Shown here: positions 9,699 through 18,947 of the stretch, piece after piece
Position numbering within the stretch: the stretch's first letter is position 1
How the letters are laid out: every line of letters starts with the position of its first letter
From: DATFVA01 sp963800255
Lineage (GTDB): Bacteria > Bacteroidota > Ignavibacteria > Ignavibacteriales > Ignavibacteriaceae
Direction: 5' to 3'
NCBI GenBank assembly: GCA_963800255.1
Contig: CAWDAK010000001.1
Coordinates: forward strand, 113,996-177,995
Length of the DNA stretch: 64,000 bases
Position numbers and translations under genes: made by a program
Notes under the pieces: generated by a model
Told to the model about the DNA's origin: nothing
Seen by the model: the letters and a program-made list of their open reading frames with translations, nothing else
The model's database searches: none

Positions 9699-10808
9699 AT
9701 GAACGATCTCGAAAAGAAACTTAATTTTTCACAAGCTGATCCTTATTTGATTTCGTTGCTGGATATATTACTTGTTCCGGCTGCGATTGTAGAACCTTTG
9801 CATAATGCTGAGGGTAGAATAGATGACTTCACCTCTGTTTACGTGAATGATCCTGCTGTTCAATTTTTAAATGTTCCAAAGGAAGAATTAGAGGGACAAA
9901 GTTTTTCCTTATTATTTCCGGAATATTATACCAGAAAATTTAAGGAAGATTTAATACAGGTTTTCAATGCATCCATGGTAAAGATGATAATAGCTGATAA
10001 AAATAACCCTGCGTTGCCGGTTGATTCCATGAAAATTAATGCCGTAAAAATAGGTGCTCAAATAATATTAAACTGGAAAGAGACCGGAAAGATTGATGAA
10101 CAGGCAGAAACCATCCGGCTTTTAAGTAATTCGAACCAGGAGCTGGAACAATTTGCCTACATTGCCTCACATGACCTGCAGGAACCAATAAGAATGGTTA
10201 TGAGTTTTACCCAGCTTCTTGAAAAAAGATACAGCAATCAGCTCGATGAGGACGGCAAAGAGTTTATATATTACGCTGTTGACGGAGCCAGGCGGATGAA
10301 GGAGCTTATTGATAAACTCCTGGAATTCTCAAGAGTAAAAACGGTACAAAAGAGATGGAAAGAAATTGACTTAACCCGGCTGATTGAAAACATAATTGAT
10401 GATTTTGAAATGACACTTAACAATACAAAAGCAAGGATTAAGTATTCCGATCTTCCTGTTATATTTTCGGATGAATCTCTTGTAAGCAGAATTTTCTCCA
10501 ACCTTATTTCAAATAGTTTAAAATACAGGAGAGATGGTATTCCGGAAATAAAAATTACCTCAGAGGAAAATGAAATAGAATGGATATTCGCAATAGCTGA
10601 TAACGGTATAGGTATTGAAGAAGAATACTTTGAAAAAATATTTCTAATGTTCCAGAGGCTGCATGGAAAGACAGAATATCCCGGTATGGGAATGGGACTT
10701 GCAATCTGCAAAAGGATTGTAGATACTCTTGGCGGCAGGATATGGCTCGAATCTCAGCCCGAACAGGGAACCGTCTTTTATTTCACGATACCTAAACAAG
10801 GAGTGTGA
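9699..10808 (+). CDS. Sensor histidine kinase (PAS-like sensor, HisKA, HATPase)
   Basis: A 369-residue soluble kinase with no membrane segment. Residues about 20-125 form a PAS-like sensor region. The HisKA dimerisation domain follows, with the phospho-acceptor His158 in AYIASHDLQEPIR, and then a HATPase domain with an N-box (FSNLISNSLKYR), G1 (IADNGIGI) and G2 (GMGMGLAICKRI). The SHDLQEP form of the H-box is typical of phytochrome-related kinases whose partners are small Rcp1-like regulators. The next gene encodes exactly such a regulator, with start and stop nearly touching, so the pair is almost certainly cognate. The absence of a membrane anchor suggests an internal signal. The signal is unknown. 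Confidence 0.9.
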   Translation: MNDLEKKLNFSQADPYLISLLDILLVPAAIVEPLHNAEGRIDDFTSVYVNDPAVQFLNVPKEELEGQSFSLLFPEYYTRKFKEDLIQVFNASMVKMIIADKNNPALPVDSMKINAVKIGAQIILNWKETGKIDEQAETIRLLSNSNQELEQFAYIASHDLQEPIRMVMSFTQLLEKRYSNQLDEDGKEFIYYAVDGARRMKELIDKLLEFSRVKTVQKRWKEIDLTRLIENIIDDFEMTLNNTKARIKYSDLPVIFSDESLVSRIFSNLISNSLKYRRDGIPEIKITSEENEIEWIFAIADNGIGIEEEYFEKIFLMFQRLHGKTEYPGMGMGLAICKRIVDTLGGRIWLESQPEQGTVFYFTIPKQGV

Positions 10809-10810
10809 TT

Positions 10811-11254
10811 ATGTCGATGGAAGTATTTGGAGCTGTAGAAATACTGTTAGTGGAGGATAACCCGGGCGATGTACGGCTCATCCAGGAATCATTAAAGGAA
10901 AATAAATTCTATACAAAACTCACTGTCTTAACTGACGGTGAACAGGCCGTCAATTACCTTAAAAAGAAAAACGAATACAAGGATGCCGTTACCCCGGATA
11001 TTATTCTTCTTGATCTGAACTTACCCAAAAAAGACGGACGTGAAGTTTTGCTGGAAATTAAGCAGGATATAAACTTGAAAACAATACCTGTAGTTGTTTT
11101 AACCTCTTCCACTGCCGAGGCTGATATTTTAAAGAGTTATGAGAGTCATGCCAATTGTTTTATTACCAAACCTGTTGATCTTGATAACTTTATTAAAGTT
11201 ATTAAATCAATAAAAAATTTCTGGCTCACAATTGTAAAGCTTCCAGTACATTGA
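10811..11254 (+). CDS. Single-domain response regulator (Rcp1-like)
   Basis: About 147 residues made of one receiver domain and no output domain. The acidic pair lies in LLVEDNPGD, the phospho-acceptor Asp in DIILLDLNLP (about residue 68), the conserved Thr/Ser in VVLTSS, and the Lys in FITKPVD. It is of the Rcp1 type that partners with phytochrome-like kinases. I chose ATG 10811 because AAGGAG precedes it by seven bases; a GTG six bases earlier would overlap the kinase stop codon. With no effector domain, it probably relays phosphate to, or competes with, the hybrid kinase encoded next, whose start follows within 10 bases. Confidence 0.92.
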   Translation: MSMEVFGAVEILLVEDNPGDVRLIQESLKENKFYTKLTVLTDGEQAVNYLKKKNEYKDAVTPDIILLDLNLPKKDGREVLLEIKQDINLKTIPVVVLTSSTAEADILKSYESHANCFITKPVDLDNFIKVIKSIKNFWLTIVKLPVH

Positions 11255-11262
11255 GGATAGAA

Positions 11263-13065
11263 ATGATAGTAAAAGAAAAAACAGCGGAAGTATCCGTATT
11301 ACTGGTCGAGGATAATCCCGGGGATCAGCTGCTCATCAAAGAACACCTTGATGATGTTGACTCGACGACTTACAGGCTTACAACCTGCTGCAATCTGGCT
11401 GAAGCCCTTTCGACCTTAAAAAAGGAAGAATTTGATATTATCATTCTTGACCCTGGATTACCCGACAGCAGCGGGCTTGATTGCCTTAAAAATATACGCA
11501 TCACTAATAGTCACATACCAATTATTCTTCTTACTGTTAATGACTCTGATGAAATGGGATTAAAAGCGATCCAGAACGGAGCCCAGGATTTTTTAAATAA
11601 GAATGAACTTACACTCCAGAATCTGAACAAATCCATTATGTATGCAATAAACAGGAAGAGTCTGGAGCAGAATCTGACCCGGTCGCTCAGGATGTATGAA
11701 AGTGCCTTTGAGCAGGCCGTTGCAGGATTTGCACATTTATCACTGTCGGCATCCTTCCTAAGGGTGAACCGGAAATTCTGCGATATAGTTGGTTACAGCC
11801 GGGATGACTTGCTGGGAAAATCTATAAATGAAGTGACGCATCCTGATGATCTCGAGATTGATCTCAAAGAATTTGAAAAATTAATTTCAGGAAAAATCAA
11901 ATATTATACACTTGAAAAGCGGTTCTTGCGTAGGGATGGAACTGTTGTTTGGGCAATTGTTACAAGAACTGCTATACTTAACTCAGCTAAAGAAATCGAC
12001 TATTTTTTTACTACGGTTGAGGATATTAATGAAAGAAAATCTTTACTTACTGAACTGCAGAAACAAAAGGGACTGCTTGAAAACATATTAAACATCCTCC
12101 CTGTGGGGATTTGTATTTTCGATGGTGAGGGCAGCCTGATAAGCAGCAATAAGAAATTCGATGATATCTGGATGGGTTCAGAATATAGAAGATTGAGCGA
12201 CCATAAAAAATACCGCGGCTGGAAAGTCGACACGGGCAGGGAAATTAAAGAAGAAGAATGGGCAAGCTACAAAGCGCTTAAATATTCTGAATCTACAATG
12301 GGAGAAATATTAAAAATTGAGTGTTTTGATGGTTCAACAAAAGTAATAATTAATTCCGCTATCCCCCTGGTTATTGAGGGAAAAGTTACCGCTGCTGTTG
12401 CAGTGATTGAAGATATAACAAGACTCGCTGAAACCGAGGATAAGCTTAAAAAACTCCTCGCCGAAAAAGACATTGTAATAAAAGAATCCAACCACAGGAT
12501 TAAAAACAATCTTCAGCTGATGTCAAGCCTGCTGAACCTTCAGGCAGCTAATACCGGGGATTTGTATGTAAGAGAAGTTCTTAATGATAGTATAAGCAGG
12601 ATAGCCTCTGTTTCTTTTCTGCATGACTTTTTATACCGTTCTGCCAGTCTAAATACTGTTAACATCCCGACATATATTGAAAAGGTTACAGATCATATCC
12701 GCCAAATCTTCCTTACAAAATCAGGTAAGGTTAAGATCATAATGGATATTGATGAATTTGAAGTTTCTTCCGGTCTTGCGGTTGCCATCGGCCTTGTTTT
12801 AACTGAGCTTGTTACTAATGCAGTGAAATATGCTTTCCCGGGAAGAAAAGACGGAATAATAAATATTGAATTAAAGAAGCAGGATGGAAATATACACCTA
12901 AGGATCGGTGATAATGGAATCGGGATAAACGGAAATGTCAACCTTGAAGAGGTGCATTCGCTTGGACTGCAGATCGTATATTCGATGATAACACAGTACC
13001 ACGGTACTATTGAATTTAAGACCGATGCCGGAACCGAATTTATAATCGATCTGCCTTTGAAATAA
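11263..13065 (+). CDS. Receiver-PAS-PAS-histidine kinase (HisKA_2 type)
   Basis: About 600 residues, soluble. In order: an N-terminal receiver domain (LLVEDNPGD; phospho-acceptor Asp in DIIILDPGLP, about residue 63), a PAS domain with PAC-like end (about 140-260), a second, more diverged PAS (about 270-395), then a HisKA_2 domain with ESNHRIKNNLQLMSSLLNLQ around residue 410, and a HATPase domain (TELVTNAVKYAF; DNGIGI). The NHRIKNNLQ box is that of the HWE/HisKA_2 kinases, which often act in general-stress or light signalling. The start at ATG 11263 has GAGGA five bases upstream. An alternative TTG at 11251 would overlap the previous gene. As third gene of the operon it likely receives phosphate at its receiver from the first kinase. 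Confidence 0.88.
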   Translation: MIVKEKTAEVSVLLVEDNPGDQLLIKEHLDDVDSTTYRLTTCCNLAEALSTLKKEEFDIIILDPGLPDSSGLDCLKNIRITNSHIPIILLTVNDSDEMGLKAIQNGAQDFLNKNELTLQNLNKSIMYAINRKSLEQNLTRSLRMYESAFEQAVAGFAHLSLSASFLRVNRKFCDIVGYSRDDLLGKSINEVTHPDDLEIDLKEFEKLISGKIKYYTLEKRFLRRDGTVVWAIVTRTAILNSAKEIDYFFTTVEDINERKSLLTELQKQKGLLENILNILPVGICIFDGEGSLISSNKKFDDIWMGSEYRRLSDHKKYRGWKVDTGREIKEEEWASYKALKYSESTMGEILKIECFDGSTKVIINSAIPLVIEGKVTAAVAVIEDITRLAETEDKLKKLLAEKDIVIKESNHRIKNNLQLMSSLLNLQAANTGDLYVREVLNDSISRIASVSFLHDFLYRSASLNTVNIPTYIEKVTDHIRQIFLTKSGKVKIIMDIDEFEVSSGLAVAIGLVLTELVTNAVKYAFPGRKDGIINIELKKQDGNIHLRIGDNGIGINGNVNLEEVHSLGLQIVYSMITQYHGTIEFKTDAGTEFIIDLPLK

Positions 13066-13070
13066 CCATA

Positions 13071-13119
13071 CAACCTCTTACAGATTGAACTCTTATACCA
13101 ACGAGCCTGGTAGAGGTTG
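13071..13119. terminator. Weak hairpin between convergent genes
   Basis: CAACCTCT and AGAGGTTG can pair across a 33-base loop in the 74-base gap between the plus-strand signalling operon and the minus-strand sugar transporter genes. There is no clear T-run on either side, so a role as terminator is only suggested by the position. Confidence 0.3.
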
Positions 13120-13139
13120 AATTATTGTGGACCTGCAAT

Positions 13140-13949
13140 TCATTCCTTCACACCACCTAGCATAATTCCCTTTATATAATACCGCTGAAGTACAAGAAAA
13201 ACTATCACAACAGGAATAATTGTAATTACTGATCCCGCCATCATCAGCTCGGGATCCTTTGTGTGTTCCAGCATCAGGCTCGAAAGTGCTACAGGAAGGG
13301 TGTACATTGAATCATCCGTCAACGCGATGAGAGGCCACAGAAAATCATTCCATGTTCCCAGGAATGTTATAATCCCTAGAGTTACAAGTACAGGTACAGC
13401 CAGTGGTAGAATAATTTTTCTGTAAACCTGGAAATCTGAAGCACCATCCATTTTGGCAGCTTCAATAAGACTATCGGGAATAGCCATACAATGCTGCCTT
13501 ATAAGAAAAATTCCGAATATACTCGCCAACCCGGTAACCAATATAGCCACATATGTATTTATGAGCCCAACCGACTTCAGCATAAGGAACAATGGAAGCA
13601 TGGTGACCTGGCTGGGAACTATCATATTAACGAGGAGCAGGTTAAATAATTTACTTTTTCCTGCAAACCTGTATTTGGCAAAAGCATATCCCGCCATTGA
13701 ATTAAAAAACAAGGAAAATGCTGTAACCATAGTTGAGAGGATGATGCTGTTAAGAAAACTCCTGGCAACGCTTAATCTTGTTAGAAGATGAACGTATTGA
13801 TCCAGCACTATATGTGCCGGGAAAAATACCGGCGGATAAACACTTGCCTCCCCGTCAGGCATAAATGAAGCGGATACCATCCAGATGAAGGGCACAAGTG
13901 TTATGACTGATGTAATAATAAGAAAAATGTATAATGATATTTTTTTCAT
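13140..13949 (-). CDS. Sugar ABC transporter permease, MalG type (CUT1 family)
   Basis: A 269-residue inner-membrane protein with six predicted transmembrane segments and the EAA loop EAAKMDGASDFQVYRKI, where the ATPase docks. The MalG-like C-terminal ending (RYYIKGIMLGGVKE) is typical of the second permease of CUT1 carbohydrate importers. It is the last gene of the 32-kb minus-strand glycan locus and follows the MalF-type permease by three bases. The operon has no ATP-binding subunit, as is common for CUT1 systems that share one MsmK/UgpC-like ATPase coded elsewhere. The likely cargo is an oligosaccharide from the hydrolases encoded upstream. Confidence 0.93.
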   Translation of the reverse strand: MKKISLYIFLIITSVITLVPFIWMVSASFMPDGEASVYPPVFFPAHIVLDQYVHLLTRLSVARSFLNSIILSTMVTAFSLFFNSMAGYAFAKYRFAGKSKLFNLLLVNMIVPSQVTMLPLFLMLKSVGLINTYVAILVTGLASIFGIFLIRQHCMAIPDSLIEAAKMDGASDFQVYRKIILPLAVPVLVTLGIITFLGTWNDFLWPLIALTDDSMYTLPVALSSLMLEHTKDPELMMAGSVITIIPVVIVFLVLQRYYIKGIMLGGVKE

Positions 13950-13952
13950 CTT

Positions 13953-14867
13953 CTATGTCAAATGACTTTTCTGCAGTTTGAACTGTAGGATCGTTACTAT
14001 TAATATTATAAAAAACAATACGAAGGAGATGGAAGCAGAATAACCCATATTCCACCATCGGAAACCTTCCTGGTACATATAACCGACAATGCTCAGCGTT
14101 TTGTTTAAGGGACCGCCCTGCGTCATAATATAAGGCTCGGCGAAGAGCTGGAAGAATCCTACGATGGTAATGATGCTTACAAAAAGGGTCATTGGTGCAA
14201 GCATAGGAATTGTAATTGCTTTGAACTTCTGCCATGCGTTTGCTCCCTCGAGTGAAGCGGCTTCATAAAGATCCTCAGGAATATTCTGGAGACCAGCGAG
14301 AAAAATTATCATATTATATCCGAAGGTTTTCCAGACCGACATAAGTACAATAGCAGGCATTGCGGTAGAGGGATTACCCAGCCAGTCAACCGGATTAATT
14401 CCGAACCAACCGAGGAAATAATTCAGTATTCCGAATTTCGGATGATAAATAAATCTCCATACTATCGCTACAGCAACAAGAGTAGTGATATAGGGAATGA
14501 AATAACTCAGGCGGAAAAAGCTTTTATATTTTATGAGTTTGGTGTTAAGCAGGATGGCTGCACCGAGCGAAACAGCAATAGATAGAGGGGTTGCAAGCAC
14601 AACGTAATAAAAAGTGTTTTGAAGAGACTGCCAGAACAGCGGGTCGCCGAATAGCTGGATATAATTCCTGAAGCCCACAAACCTTACCGTATCATAACTG
14701 GCCAGAGCATAAATGTCGAAGTCGGTGAAGCTCATTAAGAATGCAGCGATCACCGGAATAAAGAAAAAAATAAGTATAGCAGTAACCGCAGGCGCAAGGA
14801 ATAAATAAGCCGCCTTCGACGAATAAGAAAACGAATTACTCTTTACTTTTTTCTTGTTAAAAGCCAT
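13953..14867 (-). CDS. Sugar ABC transporter permease, MalF type (CUT1 family)
   Basis: A 304-residue inner-membrane protein with about six membrane segments and the EAA motif EAASLEGANAWQKFKAI around residue 205. The FMTQGGPLNKT-like stretch (IMTQGGPLNKTL) near residue 248 is characteristic of the MalF/UgpA-type permeases. It pairs with the MalG-type permease encoded three bases downstream. Its start overlaps the end of the solute-binding protein gene by 25 bases, which indicates translational coupling. Together these three genes form the import unit for the sugars released by the glycosidases of this locus. Confidence 0.93.
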   Translation of the reverse strand: MAFNKKKVKSNSFSYSSKAAYLFLAPAVTAILIFFFIPVIAAFLMSFTDFDIYALASYDTVRFVGFRNYIQLFGDPLFWQSLQNTFYYVVLATPLSIAVSLGAAILLNTKLIKYKSFFRLSYFIPYITTLVAVAIVWRFIYHPKFGILNYFLGWFGINPVDWLGNPSTAMPAIVLMSVWKTFGYNMIIFLAGLQNIPEDLYEAASLEGANAWQKFKAITIPMLAPMTLFVSIITIVGFFQLFAEPYIMTQGGPLNKTLSIVGYMYQEGFRWWNMGYSASISFVLFFIILIVTILQFKLQKSHLT

Positions 14868-16135
14868 CTCCTCTTCTCCAGTATCTTATCCACGTCTTTG
14901 TCCAGGTTTTTTGCTGCCTCATCAACTGTCATTGCACCCCTTACAACCAGTTCCACATATTGCTGAACTTTCGCGAAAGCTATCTGCTCCCATTCAGGTA
15001 CTTTTGGAGTGGCAACCACATTTTCAAATTGTACCCTGAATGCTTGCATATATTTATTATTCGCCAATGATGTATCCTCCCAGGCTTGTTTAACTGCCGG
15101 AAGGTTATACAGCAAATGGTAAAATTCCAGCTGTGTTGATGTTTTAGAGAGGAATTCAATAAATTTCCAGGCTTCCTGCTTATGTTCACAATTCTTGAAT
15201 ATCACCAGGCTTGATCCTCCGGCCAGAGATACACCGGGATAATGATCACCATACTTTGAAGGCATCGGTGCGGTTGACCATTTGTCAGCCAGGTCCCCTG
15301 TCATCCATTTTTTGAATTCGTTTATGTTCCAGGGACCGCTTATATAAATAGAAAAATATTCTTCAACAAACGCCTGGTACACGTTCGTAACCTGCGATAT
15401 TCCGATAGGCGCAAGTTTTTCTTTATGAAATTTTGTCAGGTATCTGAAGGCTTCTTTGAAATTGTCAGCGTCGAAGTCACCTCTTGAATTATTTGCCTTC
15501 AGGAGATCGGCATTATTTTCCAGGGCAAAGATAATGAATGGATTCCATTCATTCGTCGGAAGATAGATCGCATATTTATCTTCGCCTGGATGAAGGGCTT
15601 TTATTTTTTTACACAGGTCGTACAGCTCAGCCCACGAACGAGGCGGTTCGTTATACCCCGCTTCCTTAAACACATCTGTACGGTAAAACATCACTCTTGT
15701 ATCTATATACCAGGGAATCCCGTATACTGTTGAATCGAGAATATTTGTATCCCATACTCCTTCAAAATAATTTTCCCGGTTGATTGAAGGAGATTTTGCA
15801 ATAAAGTCATCAAGACTTATGATTGCGTCAAGGGATGCAAACTGCGGTATCCAGGTGTTTCCAAGCTGGCATATATCCGGGGTATTATCACTGGCAAAAG
15901 CTGTTACAAGTTTTTCCTGCGCTGCATTCCATGGAATCTGCTGCACATCTACTTTTATTCCCGGATTGCGTTTCTGAAATTCAGGAACGAGCCTGGTTAC
16001 GTACTCCGCCTCGGTGCCCATTGCCCAGAACTTAAGCATCGTTGTGCTGTCTTTTTTATCCGAACAGCCTGAAACGAAGAGGAACAGGATGATGAGGACC
16101 TTAAAAAAGAAATATTTAACCCGGAAACCTTTCAT
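14843..16135 (-). CDS. Extracellular sugar-binding lipoprotein of the ABC transporter
   Basis: A 430-residue family 1 solute-binding protein. The N-terminus is a lipoprotein signal (ILFLFVSGCSDKK, Cys around residue 24), so the protein is anchored in the envelope. The body has the usual bilobal periplasmic fold of sugar binders, with CQLGNTWIPQF near residue 85 and YGIPWYIDTRVMFYR around 135-150. Several tryptophans in the cleft region fit stacking on sugar rings. It overlaps the upstream GH2 gene by four bases and the downstream permease gene by 25, so all are translated from one transcript. Substrate specificity cannot be read directly; gene context suggests short beta-glucans or related oligosaccharides. 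Confidence 0.93.
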   Translation of the reverse strand: MKGFRVKYFFFKVLIILFLFVSGCSDKKDSTTMLKFWAMGTEAEYVTRLVPEFQKRNPGIKVDVQQIPWNAAQEKLVTAFASDNTPDICQLGNTWIPQFASLDAIISLDDFIAKSPSINRENYFEGVWDTNILDSTVYGIPWYIDTRVMFYRTDVFKEAGYNEPPRSWAELYDLCKKIKALHPGEDKYAIYLPTNEWNPFIIFALENNADLLKANNSRGDFDADNFKEAFRYLTKFHKEKLAPIGISQVTNVYQAFVEEYFSIYISGPWNINEFKKWMTGDLADKWSTAPMPSKYGDHYPGVSLAGGSSLVIFKNCEHKQEAWKFIEFLSKTSTQLEFYHLLYNLPAVKQAWEDTSLANNKYMQAFRVQFENVVATPKVPEWEQIAFAKVQQYVELVVRGAMTVDEAAKNLDKDVDKILEKRRWLLTRKK

Positions 16136-18207
16136 ATTTTTTTAACAACTTCTGTTTCATAGTTATTTGATGATATTACTTTTCCATCCTGCTTTAGTTC
16201 AAAATCCAATTTGTACTTCCCCGGCTTAATCTTTTCAGGAAGCAGGATGTTGTTGCCTTCCCAGTATGAAAAAGTGATTGAATCTTCTTCAATAAATTTA
16301 ACCGGAACGTTGAAAATGTTCTCGCCTTCCAGTGAAATTACAAATTCGCATGATTTAAATGACCTGTGGAGGTCATTTATTATCCAGTAATCTATCTTTA
16401 GTTTCTGACCTGCAAAATTCTTTTTCTGTCTTACATTAACTGAAATATATAAGGGTTGAAAGGCTTTTTGAAGGGCCGTATAACCTTCTTTTTTTTCACC
16501 GAAATAATCGACAACGGACCAGGTGATTGAAGGCCAGCAGTCAATGAACATAAATTGGAAAACGGCAGTTATGTCCTTGTTCTTACCCCGGCGGTAAAAA
16601 TCTATTGCTGTCTTAAGCAGATCAGACTGATATTCCTGTGAATTAGTTATGAACTCTTTTACATTCTTCCCGCGGTCGACTTCAGCAACATTAAACGTCT
16701 GCTCATACTGAAAATCATGATACGCCCAGCTTTCTTCTGCAGGGTGTTCGATGTCTCCGTGCGGGATAATTTTCTTAAGCGATTTTATTTCAGGTAATGC
16801 CTGGGCTCCGAATTCCGTAACAAGGGGACCCATTGGTTTTGCTGCAAAGTGTTCCTTGCTCCCCCAGTACCATCCGTCGTATGGATGTTCTTCATAATTA
16901 GAGGCCATCCTGATTATCCTGCTTTTGTCAATGCCCGATACAGCTTCATATAAGAGTGGATCGAGTGTTTCTATTTGTTTTCCGGGTTCATTGTGACAGC
17001 ACCAGAATACAACCGAAGGATGATTGTAATGAAGCTTTACCATATCCTTGATCTGTGAAACTGCATTTGCGGTAAATTCCATTGATTCATCGTACGTCCA
17101 TTGGAGAGCAAAATCCTGCCATACCAGAATTCCCTGCCTGTCGCATTCATCATAATATTCGGACCGGTTAACGTGTGCATGCATCCTTATAATATTTATA
17201 TTTGCTTCTTTTATAAGTACAGTCTGTTCCTCTATCCTCTGATTGCTCAATTCAGAAAGAAATTGTGAGGGGATAATATTAGTACCGCGCAGGAACAGTC
17301 GTTTGCGGTTGAGGAAAAATTCTTTTCGATCGTTGAGACTTACCTCCCTGATCCCGAACATAACATCCTGTATATTAAAAAGCCGACTTTCTATGTTCAT
17401 CCTGTAAAGGTGTGGTTCGCCAAGATCCCGGCACCACCAGAGTGAAGGGTTATTTATCTCGAAGGTGAAGTTAATTTCAGCTTTACTGCCTCTGACCAGA
17501 ACCTCTTCCCGGAACCTTAATTTTTTTCCTTTTTGAGGGAAGACCGTTATCTCAATTCTTGCTGTTAAAGCTTCTCCCGATTTTCTGTAAAACGGAATTA
17601 CAACACTCACTTTTGCTCTGTTTGCCGTTTCATTCAGGGTGGCAGATACGCGTGGATGTTCGGTATAAATACTGTCAAAAGAGTGGAGTGAAACATCATT
17701 CCAGATTCCGCCGGTATTCTGATCCTGGCCATATTCATAGCTCCATCCTCCCGGCCGGCAGTCGTGATGATTGAATATTCCTTTTATCAATTTTTTCCTG
17801 TGCGGCCAGACAGTTCCCGGTTCTTCCTTAGGTGAGGTAACTTTTACAACAAGCAGGTTATCCCCTTTTTCCAAAGCCGAAGTCACATTGAAATAAAACG
17901 TCTGAAAATAGCCCTCGTGTGTTCCGGCCGGAGAATCATTCAGCCAGACCTCCGCAAAGTAATCAACACCTTTAAACTCAAGTATATTTAGTCCATCCGG
18001 CTGACCAAATTTAAAGGATTTTGTGAACCACACAGATCCGGAAAAATTATGAAGTCCTGCCCGTTCCCAATTAACCGGCAGCTGCATCTTTTTTGTCTTT
18101 TTCCGATTTATTTTTTCTTTCACCTTTTCATACGTCAACTCACCTGCACTGTCTACAATGTACTCCCAATTGCCGTTTAACGAGACTTTCTTTTCTGAAT
18201 TACTCAT
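16132..18207 (-). CDS. Glycoside hydrolase family 2 enzyme (beta-mannosidase/beta-glycosidase-like)
   Basis: A 691-residue protein with the GH2 domain order: N-terminal sugar-binding jelly roll (about 8-180), immunoglobulin-like domain (180-290), TIM barrel (290-580), and a C-terminal beta domain. The acid/base Glu is in FWCCHNEPG (E407) and the nucleophile Glu in PLVTEFGAQ (E465). GTNIIPSQF and MHAHVNRSEYYDECDRQGI resemble the beta-mannosidase and exo-glucosaminidase branches more than LacZ. There is no obvious signal peptide, so it probably works in the cytoplasm on imported oligosaccharides. This suits its four-base overlap with the ABC transporter binding protein gene. The exact sugar is not clear. 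Confidence 0.88.
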   Translation of the reverse strand: MSNSEKKVSLNGNWEYIVDSAGELTYEKVKEKINRKKTKKMQLPVNWERAGLHNFSGSVWFTKSFKFGQPDGLNILEFKGVDYFAEVWLNDSPAGTHEGYFQTFYFNVTSALEKGDNLLVVKVTSPKEEPGTVWPHRKKLIKGIFNHHDCRPGGWSYEYGQDQNTGGIWNDVSLHSFDSIYTEHPRVSATLNETANRAKVSVVIPFYRKSGEALTARIEITVFPQKGKKLRFREEVLVRGSKAEINFTFEINNPSLWWCRDLGEPHLYRMNIESRLFNIQDVMFGIREVSLNDRKEFFLNRKRLFLRGTNIIPSQFLSELSNQRIEEQTVLIKEANINIIRMHAHVNRSEYYDECDRQGILVWQDFALQWTYDESMEFTANAVSQIKDMVKLHYNHPSVVFWCCHNEPGKQIETLDPLLYEAVSGIDKSRIIRMASNYEEHPYDGWYWGSKEHFAAKPMGPLVTEFGAQALPEIKSLKKIIPHGDIEHPAEESWAYHDFQYEQTFNVAEVDRGKNVKEFITNSQEYQSDLLKTAIDFYRRGKNKDITAVFQFMFIDCWPSITWSVVDYFGEKKEGYTALQKAFQPLYISVNVRQKKNFAGQKLKIDYWIINDLHRSFKSCEFVISLEGENIFNVPVKFIEEDSITFSYWEGNNILLPEKIKPGKYKLDFELKQDGKVISSNNYETEVVKKI

Positions 18208-18946
18208 TTAGTTGTTTTCACCCAGCTTATGTTCAAGCAGCCATTTATATAGTTCTTCATTATTGTATGTTTCTGTCCATGCATTATGGTTTGCCTTAGG
18301 ATATACAGTAAACTTAACATTATTTCCGCATGCATTTAATGCTTTCACCATTCTCACAGATTCATCAAGCGGGACAACATCATCCATCGCTCCATGGAAA
18401 ACCCATATGGAAAGATCCTTTAATTTGCAGGCATCCAGGTAAAGAGATCCTGTCCTTCCGCAGACAATAGCCGCTGCCGCAAAACGGTTTGGTTCATCCA
18501 TAACAAGTTTCCAGGTTCCTTCGCCGCCCATACTTAGTCCTGTAACATACACCCTGTTCGTATCAACCCGGTAATCCTTCTCGATTTCATCAAGCAGTGC
18601 CGAAAGTTCCAAAGGGTTCCACCTTTCTCCCAAAGGACACTGCGGTGAAACAAGTAGAAAAGGAAAGTTCCGGCCCTGTTCTACCAGCATTGGCGGACCA
18701 TGTCTCGCAGCTGATCTAAGATCGTCTCCCCTCTCTCCCGAGCCATGAAGAAAAAGCACCAGGGGAAAAGGTCTTATTGTCCTGATCATAGCCTTCGGGT
18801 AGATACAGAAGATATTTAAGCGATACTTTCACAGTTACTTCTTTTTCAAACTTTCCGGGAATCTGTTTTAATGAATCCTCCTGCCCAAAAAGAGAAGAGA
18901 TTGTAAATATGGATATTAAACTTGTGATCCATAAGAATATTTTCAT
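18208..18946 (-). pseudogene. Alpha/beta-hydrolase (carbohydrate esterase-like), frameshifted
   Basis: Two overlapping frames make one protein of about 245 residues. The first part (from ATG 18946) has a signal peptide (ISIFTISSLFGQ) and the start of the hydrolase fold ending LLYLPEGYDQDNKT. The second begins FPLVLFLHGSGERGDDL and runs to the stop. Joining them at the T4C4 run (minus strand, around 18766-18769) by removing one T restores a continuous family match. The oxyanion HGSGERGD, nucleophile Ser in GLSMGGEG, Asp in GAMDDVVPL and His in KANHNAW are all intact. Such phospholipase/PHB-depolymerase-like esterases in glycan loci often remove acetyl or feruloyl groups. Because every catalytic residue survives, the break may be a sequence error. 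It overlaps neither neighbour and lies two bases upstream of the GH2 gene's start region. Confidence 0.8.
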
Positions 18947-18947
18947 C

